Assembly: GCA_024637305.1 (NCBI GenBank)
Contig: JAGXFI010000054.1
Coordinates: 1-50,150 of the forward strand
From: Sulfitobacter sp.
GTDB taxonomy: Bacteria > Pseudomonadota > Alphaproteobacteria > Rhodobacterales > Rhodobacteraceae
DNA: 50,150 nt
Direction of reading: 5' to 3'
Shown: piece after piece, positions 25,361 through 34,841 of the stretch
How positions within the stretch are numbered: position 1 is the stretch's first letter
Layout: each line of letters begins with the position of its first letter
Notes under the pieces: generated by a model
Seen by the model: only the letters and a program-made list of their open reading frames with translations
Told to the model about the DNA's origin: nothing
Databases searched by the model: none
Position numbers and translations under genes: made by a program

Positions 25361-26842
25361 ATGGCCCATGTGCAAGAATATCTCGCCACGCAGGTCGTTG
25401 CCCGGCCCGACGCCACCGCGTTGACCGACAGCAGCGGTGTCCGGTGGAGCTATGCCGACCTGGACCGCGCCAGCGGAGCCTTGGCGCAAGTGATGCGAGA
25501 GGGCGGTGTCCAGCCACGCGACAGGGTTCTCTTGCTGTCGGAGAACTGCGCCGTGGCGGTTGCCGCCTTGTTTGCCGCATGGAAAATCGGTGCCGTGATT
25601 CTGCCAGTGAATGCCCGTCAATCCCCGGTGGAGATCGACCGGATCGTCACGCACGCCGAACCGGCGATGATGCTGGCGACTGCGCATGTCTCCCCTGATG
25701 CCGCTGCGCATGCCGAACGCCTGAAGGGGCGCGAAATTTCCGGCGATTTCGGAAGCCTGATGATGGCGCAGCCCATGGGTTCCAGTCCCGATCCCGATTT
25801 GCATGATGTTGCGGTCCTTTTGTACACTACCGGCACGACAGGGGACCCCAAGGGCGTCATGCTGACCCATGAAAATGTCCGCTTTGGCGGCCGGTCTTCG
25901 GCAAATCTGCGCGGCATGACACCGGATGACGTGATTTACGGCGTTTTGCCGATCACCCATGTCTTTGGCCTTGCTTCGGTTGTGACTGCGGCGGTCTATA
26001 TCGGCGCGCAGGTCCGCATGGAGGCGCGATTTTCCGCGGCCAAGCTGTTTGATGCGCTGAATGACGGGGTGACGCTGCTGTCTGCTGTGCCGCAGATGCA
26101 TGCGCTGTTGATGCAGCATACCAAGGAACAGGGCCTTGCGACGCTGCAATCGCCACATCTGCGCTATGTGTCGTCGGGGGCCGCGCCGCTCGATCCGGCA
26201 TGGAAGCGCAAGGCAGAGGCGTTTTACGGCGTGGCGATTCAGAACGGCTATGGCATGACCGAAACCACCGCCGGCGTCTGCGCCAGCCGCAATCCGCTGG
26301 GATCGCCGGATATCTCCTGTGGGCCGCCGTTGCCGGACGTCGAGGTCAAGATCGACGACACAGGCGATGGCACCGGCGAGGTCCTGACGCGCGGACCCCA
26401 CATCATGAAGGGTTATTTCCGCAACCCGTCAGAGACCGCCAAGGCGCTTTCCGACGACGGCTGGTTGCGTACCGGCGATCTGGGCAAGATCGACGAACAT
26501 GGTCACCTGCACATTCTGGGACGCTCGAAGGAGCTGATCATTCATGGCGGTTTCAACGTCTATCCGCCCGAAGTCGAGGCTGCCTTGAACGATCACCCGC
26601 AGGTCATTCAGTCCGCCGTGATCGGACGCACCAAGGATGGCGACGAAGAAGTCCTGGCCTTTGTGCAGATTTCCGAAGACGACGCGCCTGCTGTCGAAGA
26701 TCTCAGGGCCTTCGTGAAGGAGCGCCTGTCTGGCTACAAGCGGCCCAGCCACATTATCCTGACCACGAGCCTGCCCGCAGCACCGACGGGAAAGCTGCTG
26801 AAGCACAAGCTGCTGGCGACATTCGCGGATCAGCTGGACTGA
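25361..26842 (+). CDS. AMP-forming acyl-CoA ligase
   Basis: A 493-residue class I adenylate-forming enzyme that activates a carboxylic acid to its CoA thioester. It has the P-loop LLYTTGTTGDPKGVMLTHEN, the adenine motif NGYGMTETT, WLRTGDLGKIDEHGHLHILGRSKELIIHGG, and the catalytic Lys in APTGKLLKHKL. The frame is open from 25025, but the ATG at 25361, ten bases after the hydratase stop with AGGA upstream, gives the usual N-terminus. Last gene of the operon, so it should supply substrate to the dehydrogenases. The substrate may be a medium-chain or dicarboxylic acid by analogy with PimA; not proven. Confidence 0.93.
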   Translation: MAHVQEYLATQVVARPDATALTDSSGVRWSYADLDRASGALAQVMREGGVQPRDRVLLLSENCAVAVAALFAAWKIGAVILPVNARQSPVEIDRIVTHAEPAMMLATAHVSPDAAAHAERLKGREISGDFGSLMMAQPMGSSPDPDLHDVAVLLYTTGTTGDPKGVMLTHENVRFGGRSSANLRGMTPDDVIYGVLPITHVFGLASVVTAAVYIGAQVRMEARFSAAKLFDALNDGVTLLSAVPQMHALLMQHTKEQGLATLQSPHLRYVSSGAAPLDPAWKRKAEAFYGVAIQNGYGMTETTAGVCASRNPLGSPDISCGPPLPDVEVKIDDTGDGTGEVLTRGPHIMKGYFRNPSETAKALSDDGWLRTGDLGKIDEHGHLHILGRSKELIIHGGFNVYPPEVEAALNDHPQVIQSAVIGRTKDGDEEVLAFVQISEDDAPAVEDLRAFVKERLSGYKRPSHIILTTSLPAAPTGKLLKHKLLATFADQLD

Positions 26843-26873
26843 GGCGCAGGATGGGGTTGTGAACCAGGCTGCG

Positions 26874-27563
26874 TCAGGCGTAGGTGCCTAGCGCGGCGTC
26901 ACGTATCGCCTTGATATTGGTCCCGTAAGGTGCCGGATCGGTGACGGAGCCCCCTTTGAAAACGGCAGAGCCTGCGACCAGCACATCGGCACCGGCCGCG
27001 ACGACTGAACGGGCAGTCGTGGGGTCCACGCCGCCGTCGATCTCGATATGGACGGGACGGTCGCCGATCATGGCGCGCAAGGTTCTGATCTTGTCGGTCA
27101 TGTCGATGAATTTCTGCCCCCCGAAGCCGGGGTTAACCGTCATCACGCAAACGAGGTCCGCGATATCCAGAACGTGAGCGATCGCTTCTGCCGGTGTGCC
27201 GGGGTTGATCGCCACGCCTGCGCGCGCACCGCTGGCGCGGATCGCTTGCAGCGTCCGGTGGATATGCGGTCCTGCTTCGACATGCGCGGTGATGATGTCG
27301 GCCCCTGCCTGTGCAAAGGCATCAATGTAAGCGTCCACCGGTGCAATCATCAGATGCACGTCCATGATACCCTTGATATGCGGGCGGATGGCGGCGCAGG
27401 TCGCGGGACCAAAGCTGATGTTTGGTACGAAGTGGCCGTCCATGACGTCGACATGCACCCAATCAGCCCCCTGCGCCTCGACGGCGGCACACTCCGCCCC
27501 GAAATTGGCGAAATCAGCGGCAAGGATGGATGGTGCGATTTTCAGCGTGCGGTCAAATGTCAT
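26874..27563 (-). CDS. rpe: Ribulose-phosphate 3-epimerase
   Basis: A 229-residue TIM-barrel enzyme that interconverts ribulose 5-phosphate and xylulose 5-phosphate in the cytosol (pentose phosphate and Calvin cycles). Signature segments are [15 protein letters not shown] at the start, [18 protein letters not shown] with metal-binding Asp and His, [14 protein letters not shown], and [15 protein letters not shown] at 27575 lies in frame, but the ATG at 27563 is preferred. It converges with the acyl-CoA ligase gene and follows the epimerase gene by about 95 bases. Confidence 0.96.
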   Translation of the reverse strand: MTFDRTLKIAPSILAADFANFGAECAAVEAQGADWVHVDVMDGHFVPNISFGPATCAAIRPHIKGIMDVHLMIAPVDAYIDAFAQAGADIITAHVEAGPHIHRTLQAIRASGARAGVAINPGTPAEAIAHVLDIADLVCVMTVNPGFGGQKFIDMTDKIRTLRAMIGDRPVHIEIDGGVDPTTARSVVAAGADVLVAGSAVFKGGSVTDPAPYGTNIKAIRDAALGTYA

Positions 27564-27658
27564 GTCAGGATCCAATCGTTGGTTCAGGCTGACTTAATAC
27601 CCCGTGGCGTGCATGGCAATCGCTCCGCCCTGGTATTTAGGCAACGACGACTGCGAGC

Positions 27659-28660
27659 TCATTTATCATAATAGCTTCGGTACCAATCGACAAAGCGCTG
27701 GAGCCCTTCCGCAATGGGCGTGACCGGACGTGTGCCGGTAAGAGCGCGGAGCAGCGTCGCGTCGGCCCATGTGGCAGGTACATCGCCGGGCTGCATGTCA
27801 TGGTAGGTCTTGATCGCCTCTGCCCCGCAGGCCGCTTCGATCGCTGCGATGAAATCCATCAGCGCAACAGGGGTGCCGTTGCCGATATTGACCACGCGAA
27901 AGGGCGCAACGGGCGAAACGCTGTCGTTTTCCAAGGGATGATCAGGGTCGGGGACCGCCGGGATCAAGGCGAGGATCGCCTCGACCAGATCGTCGATATA
28001 GGTGAAATCGCGCCGCATCTGCCCGTGATTGTAGATTTCTATAGGATCGCCGTTCAGGATCGCGCGGGTGAATTTGAAATGCGCCATGTCCGGGCGACCC
28101 CAGGGACCATAGACGGTGAAGAACCGAAACATCGTGACCGGCAGCCCATAAAGATGCGCATAGCTGTGAGCCATATTCTCTGTCGCTTTCTTGGTCGCGG
28201 CGTAGAATGACATCTGCGCGTCGGCCTTGTCGGTTTCGCGATAGGGCATTTCGGTGTTGGCACCGTAGGCAGAGGATGTGGAGGCCAGAAGCATATGGGT
28301 GGGCGGATGCGCGCGCGCGGCTTCCAGCAGTTCAAACGTGCCGATCAGGTTTGCCTCGACATAAGAGCGCGGATTGTCGATGGAATACCTCACGCCGGCT
28401 TGCGCGGCGAGATGGACCACAATTTCCGGTTCATGCCGCGCAAACAGGTCAAGAAGCAGGCCAGGTGCTTCGATCCCCTCATTCACCACGCTGAAGTTCT
28501 CATGCCGGGTCAGCATTTCCTGACGACGTTTCTTTAGGTCTACGTCATAATAATCCGACAAGCTGTCCACCCCGATCACGCGCCATCCTGCTCGAAGAAG
28601 CGCGGTCGCGGTGAAATAGCCGATAAAACCTGACGAACCTGTGACAAGGGCGGTTTTCAT
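27659..28660 (-). CDS. NAD-dependent sugar-nucleotide epimerase, UDP-glucuronate 4-epimerase-like
   Basis: A 333-residue short-chain dehydrogenase fold enzyme: NAD motif GSSGFIG (8-14), catalytic STSS-AYG (127-133) and Y153-x3-K157. The N-terminal VDSLSDYYDVDLKKRR is characteristic of UDP-glucuronate 4-epimerases (LpsL/CapI/WbpP-like group), which make UDP-galacturonate for capsule or LPS. It starts six bases after the sulfatase-like gene and is probably co-transcribed with it. It could supply one of the polysaccharide loci in the window. Confidence 0.9.
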   Translation of the reverse strand: MKTALVTGSSGFIGYFTATALLRAGWRVIGVDSLSDYYDVDLKKRRQEMLTRHENFSVVNEGIEAPGLLLDLFARHEPEIVVHLAAQAGVRYSIDNPRSYVEANLIGTFELLEAARAHPPTHMLLASTSSAYGANTEMPYRETDKADAQMSFYAATKKATENMAHSYAHLYGLPVTMFRFFTVYGPWGRPDMAHFKFTRAILNGDPIEIYNHGQMRRDFTYIDDLVEAILALIPAVPDPDHPLENDSVSPVAPFRVVNIGNGTPVALMDFIAAIEAACGAEAIKTYHDMQPGDVPATWADATLLRALTGTRPVTPIAEGLQRFVDWYRSYYDK

Positions 28661-28666
28661 GCCGTT

Positions 28667-30310
28667 CTACTCCGCTGAATAGGTCTGACGCGTGGGGCCG
28701 ACGTATTTTTCCAGCAACTCTTTTGGGACTTCACTGCCATCGGCAAGGAACGGCAGGATGCCCAGACGGATGCTTTTGCCACGCGCGGCAAGGATCTGGT
28801 CATCTGATCTGGTCAACCGTTGGGACATGCGCCGCGCCCATTGGGCGAGGTGATCATAAAGACGGTCCAACACATGGTCATGGTCGTTGCTGTCACCCAG
28901 ATCGTGCAATTCGGCCGGGTCGGTGTCCAGATCAAACAGCATCGGGCGAAATCCGCCTTCGGCGTGCATCATCTTGTGGCGGCCATCAAACACCATGAAA
29001 AGCCGCGCGTCTCTTGGCGTCACGCCTAAGGACGCTGCGGCGGGGGTCGCAGAATAATCGTATTCGGAGATGACATACCGCCGCCAGTCAGCAGGCGTTT
29101 CGCCATGCAACAAGGGCAAAAGGCTTTGTCCCTCCAGGATGTTGCCTGCCACCTTGCCGCCTGCGGCCTCGACGAAAGTGGGGGCGAGATCAATGGATTC
29201 CACCAATGCGTTCGAAACTGTGCCGCGTGTCGCATCCGCCTGCGGACGCGGGTCGTAGACGATCATTGGCACCTTGACGGAACAGTCATGAAAAAGCTCT
29301 TTTTCACCCAGCCAGTGGTCGCCCAGATAATCGCCGTGATCGGATGTGAGCACGATCATCGTATCCTTGATCACGCCGGTTTCCTCCAGATGATCCAGGA
29401 TGCGGCCCAACTGATCGTCGCATTGTTTGACGAGGCCCATATAGGCCGGAATCACCTTTTCCCGCACGGCGTCCTGCTGGAAGGCGGCGGCGATCCGGTT
29501 CTTCATGTAAGCGCCAAAAACCGGATGCGGATCGTCTTGTTCGGATGCGGCGCGGTTGGGCACCGGGACGTGGTTGGCACCATACATCGCGTGATAGGGG
29601 GCGGGGACGATGTAGGGCCAATGCGGCTTGATATAGCTGACATGCGCACACCAGGGGGATTTTGCCTCGGCCATGAATTTCAGCGTCTCAGTCGTAAGCC
29701 AAGGCGTTTCACTGTCTTCTTCGCGGATGTTTGCGGGTTTGTCCGCGTTGGCAAAGATCCAGCCAGACGCGATCGACCCCGCGTCATCGGCGGCATTCGC
29801 GTAATCATGCCAAGGATTTTCACCATCATATCCCTTGGACGCCAGATACGCATTATAGGGCGAGCGTTTGCTGTCATAGGGCCCGTCCGGCCCTTGTGCC
29901 CACAACCCGTCGTCACGTTGCCAGACGTCAAATCCGCATTCGGCCTGCCGCGCGCCGATCACGCTATCGGGCGATAGGCCCAGTCGCGCCATACCCTCCG
30001 CGTCGGCAGCCATATGCGTCTTGCCGATCAGCCAGCAGTCCATTCCGGCCTTGCGCAGATGATCCCCCATTGTCCATTCGCCCACACGCAATGGCGAATT
30101 GTTGGTCGCGGCACCGTGGGAATGGACGTAGCGGCCAGTATAGGTGCTCATCCGGCTGGCACCGCAGATCGTGGATTGCACATAGGCGTTGCTGAAACGC
30201 ACACCCATTGCTGCCACGCGGTCAAAATTCGGCGTGTCCAGGGTGGGATGGCCCGCACATCCCAGGTAATCCCAGCGCAACTGATCGTACATGATAAAGA
30301 GGATATTCAT
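28667..30310 (-). CDS. Sulfatase / phosphonate monoester hydrolase-like enzyme
   Basis: A 547-residue alkaline-phosphatase-superfamily hydrolase. The N-terminal metal site is IMYDQLRWDY; C49-G-A-S-R53 fits the C-x-[PA]-x-R site whose Cys becomes formylglycine; TSDHGDYLGDHWLGEKELFHD (near 335) supplies more metal ligands. There is no signal peptide, so it is likely cytosolic, which is more usual for phosphonate or phosphodiester hydrolases and choline-sulfatase-like enzymes than for polysaccharide sulfatases. An anaerobic or aerobic formylglycine-generating enzyme is needed and is not in the window. It heads a unit with the sugar epimerase. Substrate undecided. Confidence 0.88.
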   Translation of the reverse strand: MNILFIMYDQLRWDYLGCAGHPTLDTPNFDRVAAMGVRFSNAYVQSTICGASRMSTYTGRYVHSHGAATNNSPLRVGEWTMGDHLRKAGMDCWLIGKTHMAADAEGMARLGLSPDSVIGARQAECGFDVWQRDDGLWAQGPDGPYDSKRSPYNAYLASKGYDGENPWHDYANAADDAGSIASGWIFANADKPANIREEDSETPWLTTETLKFMAEAKSPWCAHVSYIKPHWPYIVPAPYHAMYGANHVPVPNRAASEQDDPHPVFGAYMKNRIAAAFQQDAVREKVIPAYMGLVKQCDDQLGRILDHLEETGVIKDTMIVLTSDHGDYLGDHWLGEKELFHDCSVKVPMIVYDPRPQADATRGTVSNALVESIDLAPTFVEAAGGKVAGNILEGQSLLPLLHGETPADWRRYVISEYDYSATPAAASLGVTPRDARLFMVFDGRHKMMHAEGGFRPMLFDLDTDPAELHDLGDSNDHDHVLDRLYDHLAQWARRMSQRLTRSDDQILAARGKSIRLGILPFLADGSEVPKELLEKYVGPTRQTYSAE

Positions 30311-30368
30311 TGGCGCGGCTCCGGCTTGATGGCGGGATAGTCACCGCATTGCGCGCGAATTAAAAGGG

Positions 30369-30536
30369 TCAGCGCTCGGACGTGTCGTCTTTCGGGGAGT
30401 CGTCGTCCAGCAGGATGCGCCAGGCATCGCCGTCAAGATCTTCGTACTGGCGGCTCCGCAGGCTCCAGAGAAAGGCAACGAGGCCAAGGGCCGCAAGGAT
30501 CAGCGACACCGGCATAAGTATGAGCAACACATTCAT
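30369..30536 (-). CDS. ccoS: CcoS, cbb3 oxidase assembly/copper protein
   Basis: A 55-residue membrane protein with one helix (residues 3-25), then SRQYEDLDGDAWRILLDDD. The F-L-W-S-x-R-S-x-Q-Y/F-x-D-L/x-D-G/x pattern after the helix is that of CcoS. It starts four bases after the ccoI stop, in the usual ccoGHIS order. CcoS is needed to load cofactors into the oxidase, in concert with the CcoI copper pump. Confidence 0.92.
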   Translation of the reverse strand: MNVLLILMPVSLILAALGLVAFLWSLRSRQYEDLDGDAWRILLDDDSPKDDTSER

Positions 30537-30540
30537 GAGG

Positions 30541-32688
30541 TCACCTTAGCCGCAAAGCGTTGAAAAGAACAGTCAGCGAAGACACCGACATCGCGATTGC
30601 CGCCGCCAGCGGTGTGGCGTGGCCTGACAGCGCGACAGGAATGGCGATCATGTTGTAACAAGCGGCGATCGCAAAGTTCTCAATGACCCGCGCGCGCGTG
30701 CTCCGTGCGGTGGCAATGGCGTATGGGATTGCTGTAAGCGACGTGCCCAGCAGGACGATGTCAGAGGCCGCGCGCGAGGCATCAAGCGCCGATGCGGGCG
30801 AGATCGAGGCATGCGCCTGCGCCAGTGCGCCGGTATCGTTCAGGCCATCGCCGACCATCAGCACTTTGGCCCCTGCAGAACTGAGGCGTGCGATCTGCGC
30901 CTGTTTGTCCTCGGGACGCATCTGCGCGGTCTGATGGGTGATGCCCAACGCCTTTGCAATCTGTGCAACCGGAGTAGGGGCGTCGCCTGACATCAAGTGC
31001 ATCGCAAAACCTTGATCCCTCAACGCCTGTGCAGCTTCGACGGCACCGCTGCGCAGGGTCTCGTCAAAAGCGATCTCATGCGCCGGGTCTTCGCCGATCC
31101 GCAGGGCAGGCGAAACCGATGTCCCGCCGACCCAATCGGCACGGCCAAGACGGACCAGCGTTCCGTTCCAGTAGGCTTCGACCCCCTTTCCGGGAAGTTC
31201 GCGGATGTCGGCCAATGCAACGGGGGCGATGCCGTCTGGCAAGGCGTCCACGATCGCGCGCGAGACAGGGTGCGCGGATTGGGCCGCGAGCGCGGCGAGC
31301 ACGGACAACGTCTGAGCGTCAAACTTGGTAAGGTCGGCCACCGCGCGGCCTTGGGTCAGCGTGCCGGTCTTGTCGAAGATCACCGTGTCAACTTCGGCCA
31401 GCCGCTCCAGCGCGGTGGCGTTCTTGACCAGCATTCCGGCGCGAAACATCCGACCCGAGGCCGCAGCCGTCACCGCAGGTACTGCCAGCCCCAGCGCGCA
31501 AGGGCAGGTGATGATAAGCACCGCAATGGCGATATTGAGCGACCGCGCAACTTCGCCGGTGGCCCACCACCAGCCTGCGAAAGCCACCAGCGCCAGCAAA
31601 TGGACAACAGGCGCGTAAACCGCTGCTGCGCGGTCTGCTAGAGCTGTATACCGGTTGCGCGCATGCTCTGCCGTCTCGACGAGTGCCGCCATGCGCCGCA
31701 GCGTCGTATCCTCACCGACCGCTGTGGCCTCGATCACCAGCGGCGCGTCAAGATTGACCTCACCCGCAGACAGGGTGTCACCTTGCGTTGCCCGCGCAGG
31801 CAGGCTTTCGCCAGTCAGCAGGGAACGATCTGTTTGCGAAGCCCCCTCGATCACGCGCCCGTCAACCGGCAAGCGCATGCCGGCAGCAATACGAATGAGG
31901 TCACCAACGCGCAACGCGGCCAAAGGGACCGTTTCGGCAACGCCGTCGCGCAGGCGCACGGCACGCGGCACTTCAAGTGCCGCAAGTTCCTGCGCCGCGG
32001 AACGCGCCGCGACGCGCATCCGGTGGTCCAGATAGCGGGCCAGCAGCAAAAAGAAGGTCAGTGAAAGTGCCGCGTCGAAATAGACATGCGTAGACCCTTG
32101 CGCCGTCTCGTAAGTGGACATCGCGCAGGCAAGAATGATGGCCACAGAAATCGGCACATCCATGTTGAGGCGCGCAACCCTGAGCGCGCGCCAGGCAGAG
32201 CCAAAGAAAACCTGGGCCGAGTACAAAAGCGCAGGCACGGCGATAGCGGCGGAAATCCAGTTAAACAGGATGCGCGTCGATTCCGCGGCTCCCGACCAGA
32301 CGGCGACGGAAAACAGCATCACATTCATCATCGCAAAGCCCGCAACGGCGATGCGCGTCAGAAGCGCGCGGCCTGTGGCATCCGTCTCGACGGCCAACAT
32401 GGTGGCTGCATCAAGCTCTTGCGCCATGTGGCCTGCACGGCTCAGCGCGTCGATCAGAACCTCCGGTGCGATGCCTGGCGCATCTACCCTGACGCGTTTT
32501 CGGCTCAGGTTGACGCGTGCGGCCCTGACGCCGGGCAGGGCGCACAGCGCGCGCTCGACCTGCGAAATACACCCAGCGCAGTGGATGGCAGGCAACGACA
32601 GGATCGTCCCGCCGGAGCCAAGCGGCGTGTCGTCCATCACCGGCGACGTAGCGCAGCCGGGGCATGCCATGGCGGTTGGTGCGTTCAT
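30541..32688 (-). CDS. ccoI: CcoI, copper-exporting P-type ATPase for cbb3 oxidase assembly
   Basis: A 715-residue P1B-type ATPase. It has an N-terminal CPGC (9-12), a heavy-metal domain with HCAGC (C37, C40), eight expected helices with the copper motif C395-P-C397, the phosphorylation site D439-KTGT and the hinge GDGLNDTGAL. It pumps copper toward the periplasm for the binuclear centre of CcoN (CcoI/FixI group). The ATG at 32688 overlaps the ccoH stop as ATGA; the longer frame to 32811 is rejected. Confidence 0.96.
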   Translation of the reverse strand: MNAPTAMACPGCATSPVMDDTPLGSGGTILSLPAIHCAGCISQVERALCALPGVRAARVNLSRKRVRVDAPGIAPEVLIDALSRAGHMAQELDAATMLAVETDATGRALLTRIAVAGFAMMNVMLFSVAVWSGAAESTRILFNWISAAIAVPALLYSAQVFFGSAWRALRVARLNMDVPISVAIILACAMSTYETAQGSTHVYFDAALSLTFFLLLARYLDHRMRVAARSAAQELAALEVPRAVRLRDGVAETVPLAALRVGDLIRIAAGMRLPVDGRVIEGASQTDRSLLTGESLPARATQGDTLSAGEVNLDAPLVIEATAVGEDTTLRRMAALVETAEHARNRYTALADRAAAVYAPVVHLLALVAFAGWWWATGEVARSLNIAIAVLIITCPCALGLAVPAVTAAASGRMFRAGMLVKNATALERLAEVDTVIFDKTGTLTQGRAVADLTKFDAQTLSVLAALAAQSAHPVSRAIVDALPDGIAPVALADIRELPGKGVEAYWNGTLVRLGRADWVGGTSVSPALRIGEDPAHEIAFDETLRSGAVEAAQALRDQGFAMHLMSGDAPTPVAQIAKALGITHQTAQMRPEDKQAQIARLSSAGAKVLMVGDGLNDTGALAQAHASISPASALDASRAASDIVLLGTSLTAIPYAIATARSTRARVIENFAIAACYNMIAIPVALSGHATPLAAAIAMSVSSLTVLFNALRLR

Positions 32689-33149
32689 TTTACGACCCTG
32701 ACAATCACGCGCTGGCGGAACATGGTGCCGTCTTCCGCCTCCGCCTCTAACCTCAGGTTCCAGTTGCCCGATCCAAGGGCCACATCTGCCACATAAGCGG
32801 CACCGTCCCATTCAAATGCAGGTGACTGGTCTTGAGAAACATTGGTCGCGCGGCCCAGTGTGGCCTTGACGATGCGCGGGGCGACGGGTGTGCCCGCGTG
32901 GTCAAAACTCAGACGAAGCTTCCCGGACTCCAGCTTTGCCGCCACATTCCAGTCCAAAGCCTCCTGTGCTGCACGGTCGGCATTGAAATGTTGGCTGGCC
33001 ACATAGGAATTCTTGACCTCAAGGCCGGGGAACGTCGCCACAGCCTTATATGCCAGTGTCAGATTGACCGTGATGATGACCGCAAAGGCGGAACACACGA
33101 TAAGCAGCACCTTTCGCCCTGTCAGCGGCTTTCCTATTGCGTCTGTCAT
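32685..33149 (-). CDS. ccoH: CcoH/FixH, cbb3 oxidase assembly factor
   Basis: A 154-residue FixH-family protein: one N-terminal helix (about 15-35, VLLIVCSAFAVIITVNLTLAY), the family motif VKNSYVASQHFN, and a periplasmic beta-rich domain. It stabilises the oxidase during assembly. The ATG at 33149 has AAGGGA upstream and lies two bases after the ccoG stop; a TTG six bases earlier is less likely. It overlaps ccoI by four bases. Confidence 0.94.
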   Translation of the reverse strand: MTDAIGKPLTGRKVLLIVCSAFAVIITVNLTLAYKAVATFPGLEVKNSYVASQHFNADRAAQEALDWNVAAKLESGKLRLSFDHAGTPVAPRIVKATLGRATNVSQDQSPAFEWDGAAYVADVALGSGNWNLRLEAEAEDGTMFRQRVIVRVVK

Positions 33150-33151
33150 GG

Positions 33152-34690
33152 TCAATCCCTTCCGTTGAAGACTGTGTTGCGATACGCCCGCTCGCCATTC
33201 TTAACGTCCTCGACCCAGAAACGAAGGTCAAGGCGGTCTTGAGTCGCCGCCGGGTCGCCGGGCCGTGCAATCACGTAAACCCGTTGTTGCAAAGATTTAT
33301 CCGCTGGTACCCTCACGACATTACCCTCTGCTCCTTCCAGATCAAGGCGCAGGATCTCCTCGGCCCCTATCGAGACACGAAAGTCGCGCGGTTCTCCATG
33401 CTTGTTTCGCAGGCGTAACAGGTAAGTGTTGCGGATCGACCCATCTGACAGAACCGTGAATGTGGGATTCCGGATCGCTTCGACCGTCAGGTCGATGTCC
33501 GAACGAATGAACAGTGCGAAAAGCAGACCTACACCGACCAGCGCCCAAAGCACTGTGTAGAGAATGGTCCGTGGCCTCAGAACATGTTGCCAGATCGCGC
33601 GCGGCGGCTTTCCCGACCGCTCTGCCGGTTCGTCAGACAGCGCCAGGTAGTCGATCAATCCGCGCGGTTTGCCGATCTTTTCCATGACATCGTCGCAGGC
33701 GTCGATGCACAGCGCACAGGTGATGCACTCCATCTGCTGGCCGTCCCGAATGTCGATTCCCATCGGGCAGACGTTGACGCAAGCCATGCAGTCGATGCAA
33801 TCGCCAAGCAAATCAGGCTCTGGTACATCGGGGCGGGGGGACATGTTGGGATAGGGGGTGGGACCATAAACAGCATGCTGTCCCGGCCCGGCCGCCTCCG
33901 ACATGCTGGCGGCTTCCTCGGCTTGCTTGGCGGTGCGCCTTTTGACATTGCCCTTGCCGCGCGGTTCCCCGCGCCAGCCGCGATAACCGACGGTCAGGGT
34001 GTCGTCGTCCATCATCGCGCCCTGGATACGCGGCCAGGGGCACATGTAGATGCAGACCTGTTCACGCATGAAGCCCCCGAAAACGAAGGTCGTCGCGGTG
34101 AGGATTGCGATGGTGATATAAGCGACCGAAGGGGCCTGGAACCGCACCAGGTCGACAGCCAGTGTCGGCGCGTCAGTGAAATAGAACACCCAGGCACCGC
34201 CGGTCGCAATCGCGATCACCATCCAGACGGCCCACTTGGTCAGGCGCAGCCGCCATTTGCGGGCATCCCATTTCGCGGTCCAAAGGCGCACCCGCGCGTT
34301 GCGGTCGCCTTCGATCCAGCGCTCCACGAGGATGAAAAGGTCCGTCCAAACAGTTTGCGGGCAGGTATACCCGCACCAGACTCGCCCCAGCGCAGAGGTG
34401 AACAGAAACAACCCCAACCCCGCCATGATAAGCAGACCCGCGACAAAGTAGAATTCATGAGGCCAGATCTCGATCCAGAAGAAATAGAAGCGACGGTTGG
34501 CCAGATCGACCAGCACGGCCTGATCGGGCAAAGACGGACCCCGATCCCAGCGAATCCACGGCGTCAGATAATAGATGCCCAGCGTCACAGCCATGATCCA
34601 CCACTTGAACGTGCGGAAAAAGCCGGTGACACGGCGCGGGAATATTGGCTCCTGCGCCTTGTACAGCTTAGGGGGAAGCGTTTCGCTCAT
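33152..34690 (-). CDS. ccoG: CcoG/FixG, membrane-bound cupric reductase with 4Fe-4S clusters
   Basis: A 512-residue inner-membrane protein with about five helices. The motif WCGYTCPQTVWTDLF (near 107) and two ferredoxin-type cluster sites near 270-300 (CIDCMACVNVCPMGID and CITCALCIDACDDVM) mark FixG, which reduces Cu(II) for the oxidase. A C-terminal Ig-like periplasmic domain follows the last helix. The ATG at 34690 gives MSETLPPKLYKAQEPIFPR. It is first in ccoGHIS and has an FNR box 58 bases upstream. Confidence 0.96.
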   Translation of the reverse strand: MSETLPPKLYKAQEPIFPRRVTGFFRTFKWWIMAVTLGIYYLTPWIRWDRGPSLPDQAVLVDLANRRFYFFWIEIWPHEFYFVAGLLIMAGLGLFLFTSALGRVWCGYTCPQTVWTDLFILVERWIEGDRNARVRLWTAKWDARKWRLRLTKWAVWMVIAIATGGAWVFYFTDAPTLAVDLVRFQAPSVAYITIAILTATTFVFGGFMREQVCIYMCPWPRIQGAMMDDDTLTVGYRGWRGEPRGKGNVKRRTAKQAEEAASMSEAAGPGQHAVYGPTPYPNMSPRPDVPEPDLLGDCIDCMACVNVCPMGIDIRDGQQMECITCALCIDACDDVMEKIGKPRGLIDYLALSDEPAERSGKPPRAIWQHVLRPRTILYTVLWALVGVGLLFALFIRSDIDLTVEAIRNPTFTVLSDGSIRNTYLLRLRNKHGEPRDFRVSIGAEEILRLDLEGAEGNVVRVPADKSLQQRVYVIARPGDPAATQDRLDLRFWVEDVKNGERAYRNTVFNGRD

Positions 34691-34719
34691 GTAGATCTCC
34701 GGTCCTGTTCGCAAGCATG

Positions 34720-34761
34720 TAGATAGGAGGATTCGGGCCGTTCCGCTTTGATCTGAGTCAA
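34720..34761 (-). promoter_or_regulatory. FNR box and -10 element of ccoGHIS
   Basis: TTGATCTGAGTCAA (34748-34761) is a perfect TTGAT-N4-GTCAA FNR site. Read toward ccoG, TATCTA at 34725-34720 lies 32 bases from the box centre, the class II spacing that puts the box at -41.5 from a start near 34713. Activation by the FnrL encoded at 41982-42704 under low oxygen is expected. Confidence 0.85.
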
Positions 34762-34841
34762 GAAGCCGCAGCTTGGTAGGTAAGATGTAGTGACCTAACG
34801 GCCCTGTCTGTGATCAGATCACGAAAATCTCGGAGAAGTGG

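Noticed and set aside
25118-26401. 427-codon minus-strand frame over the CoA ligase
   Set aside because: Overlaps a gene with every class I ligase motif; it has no motif of its own.
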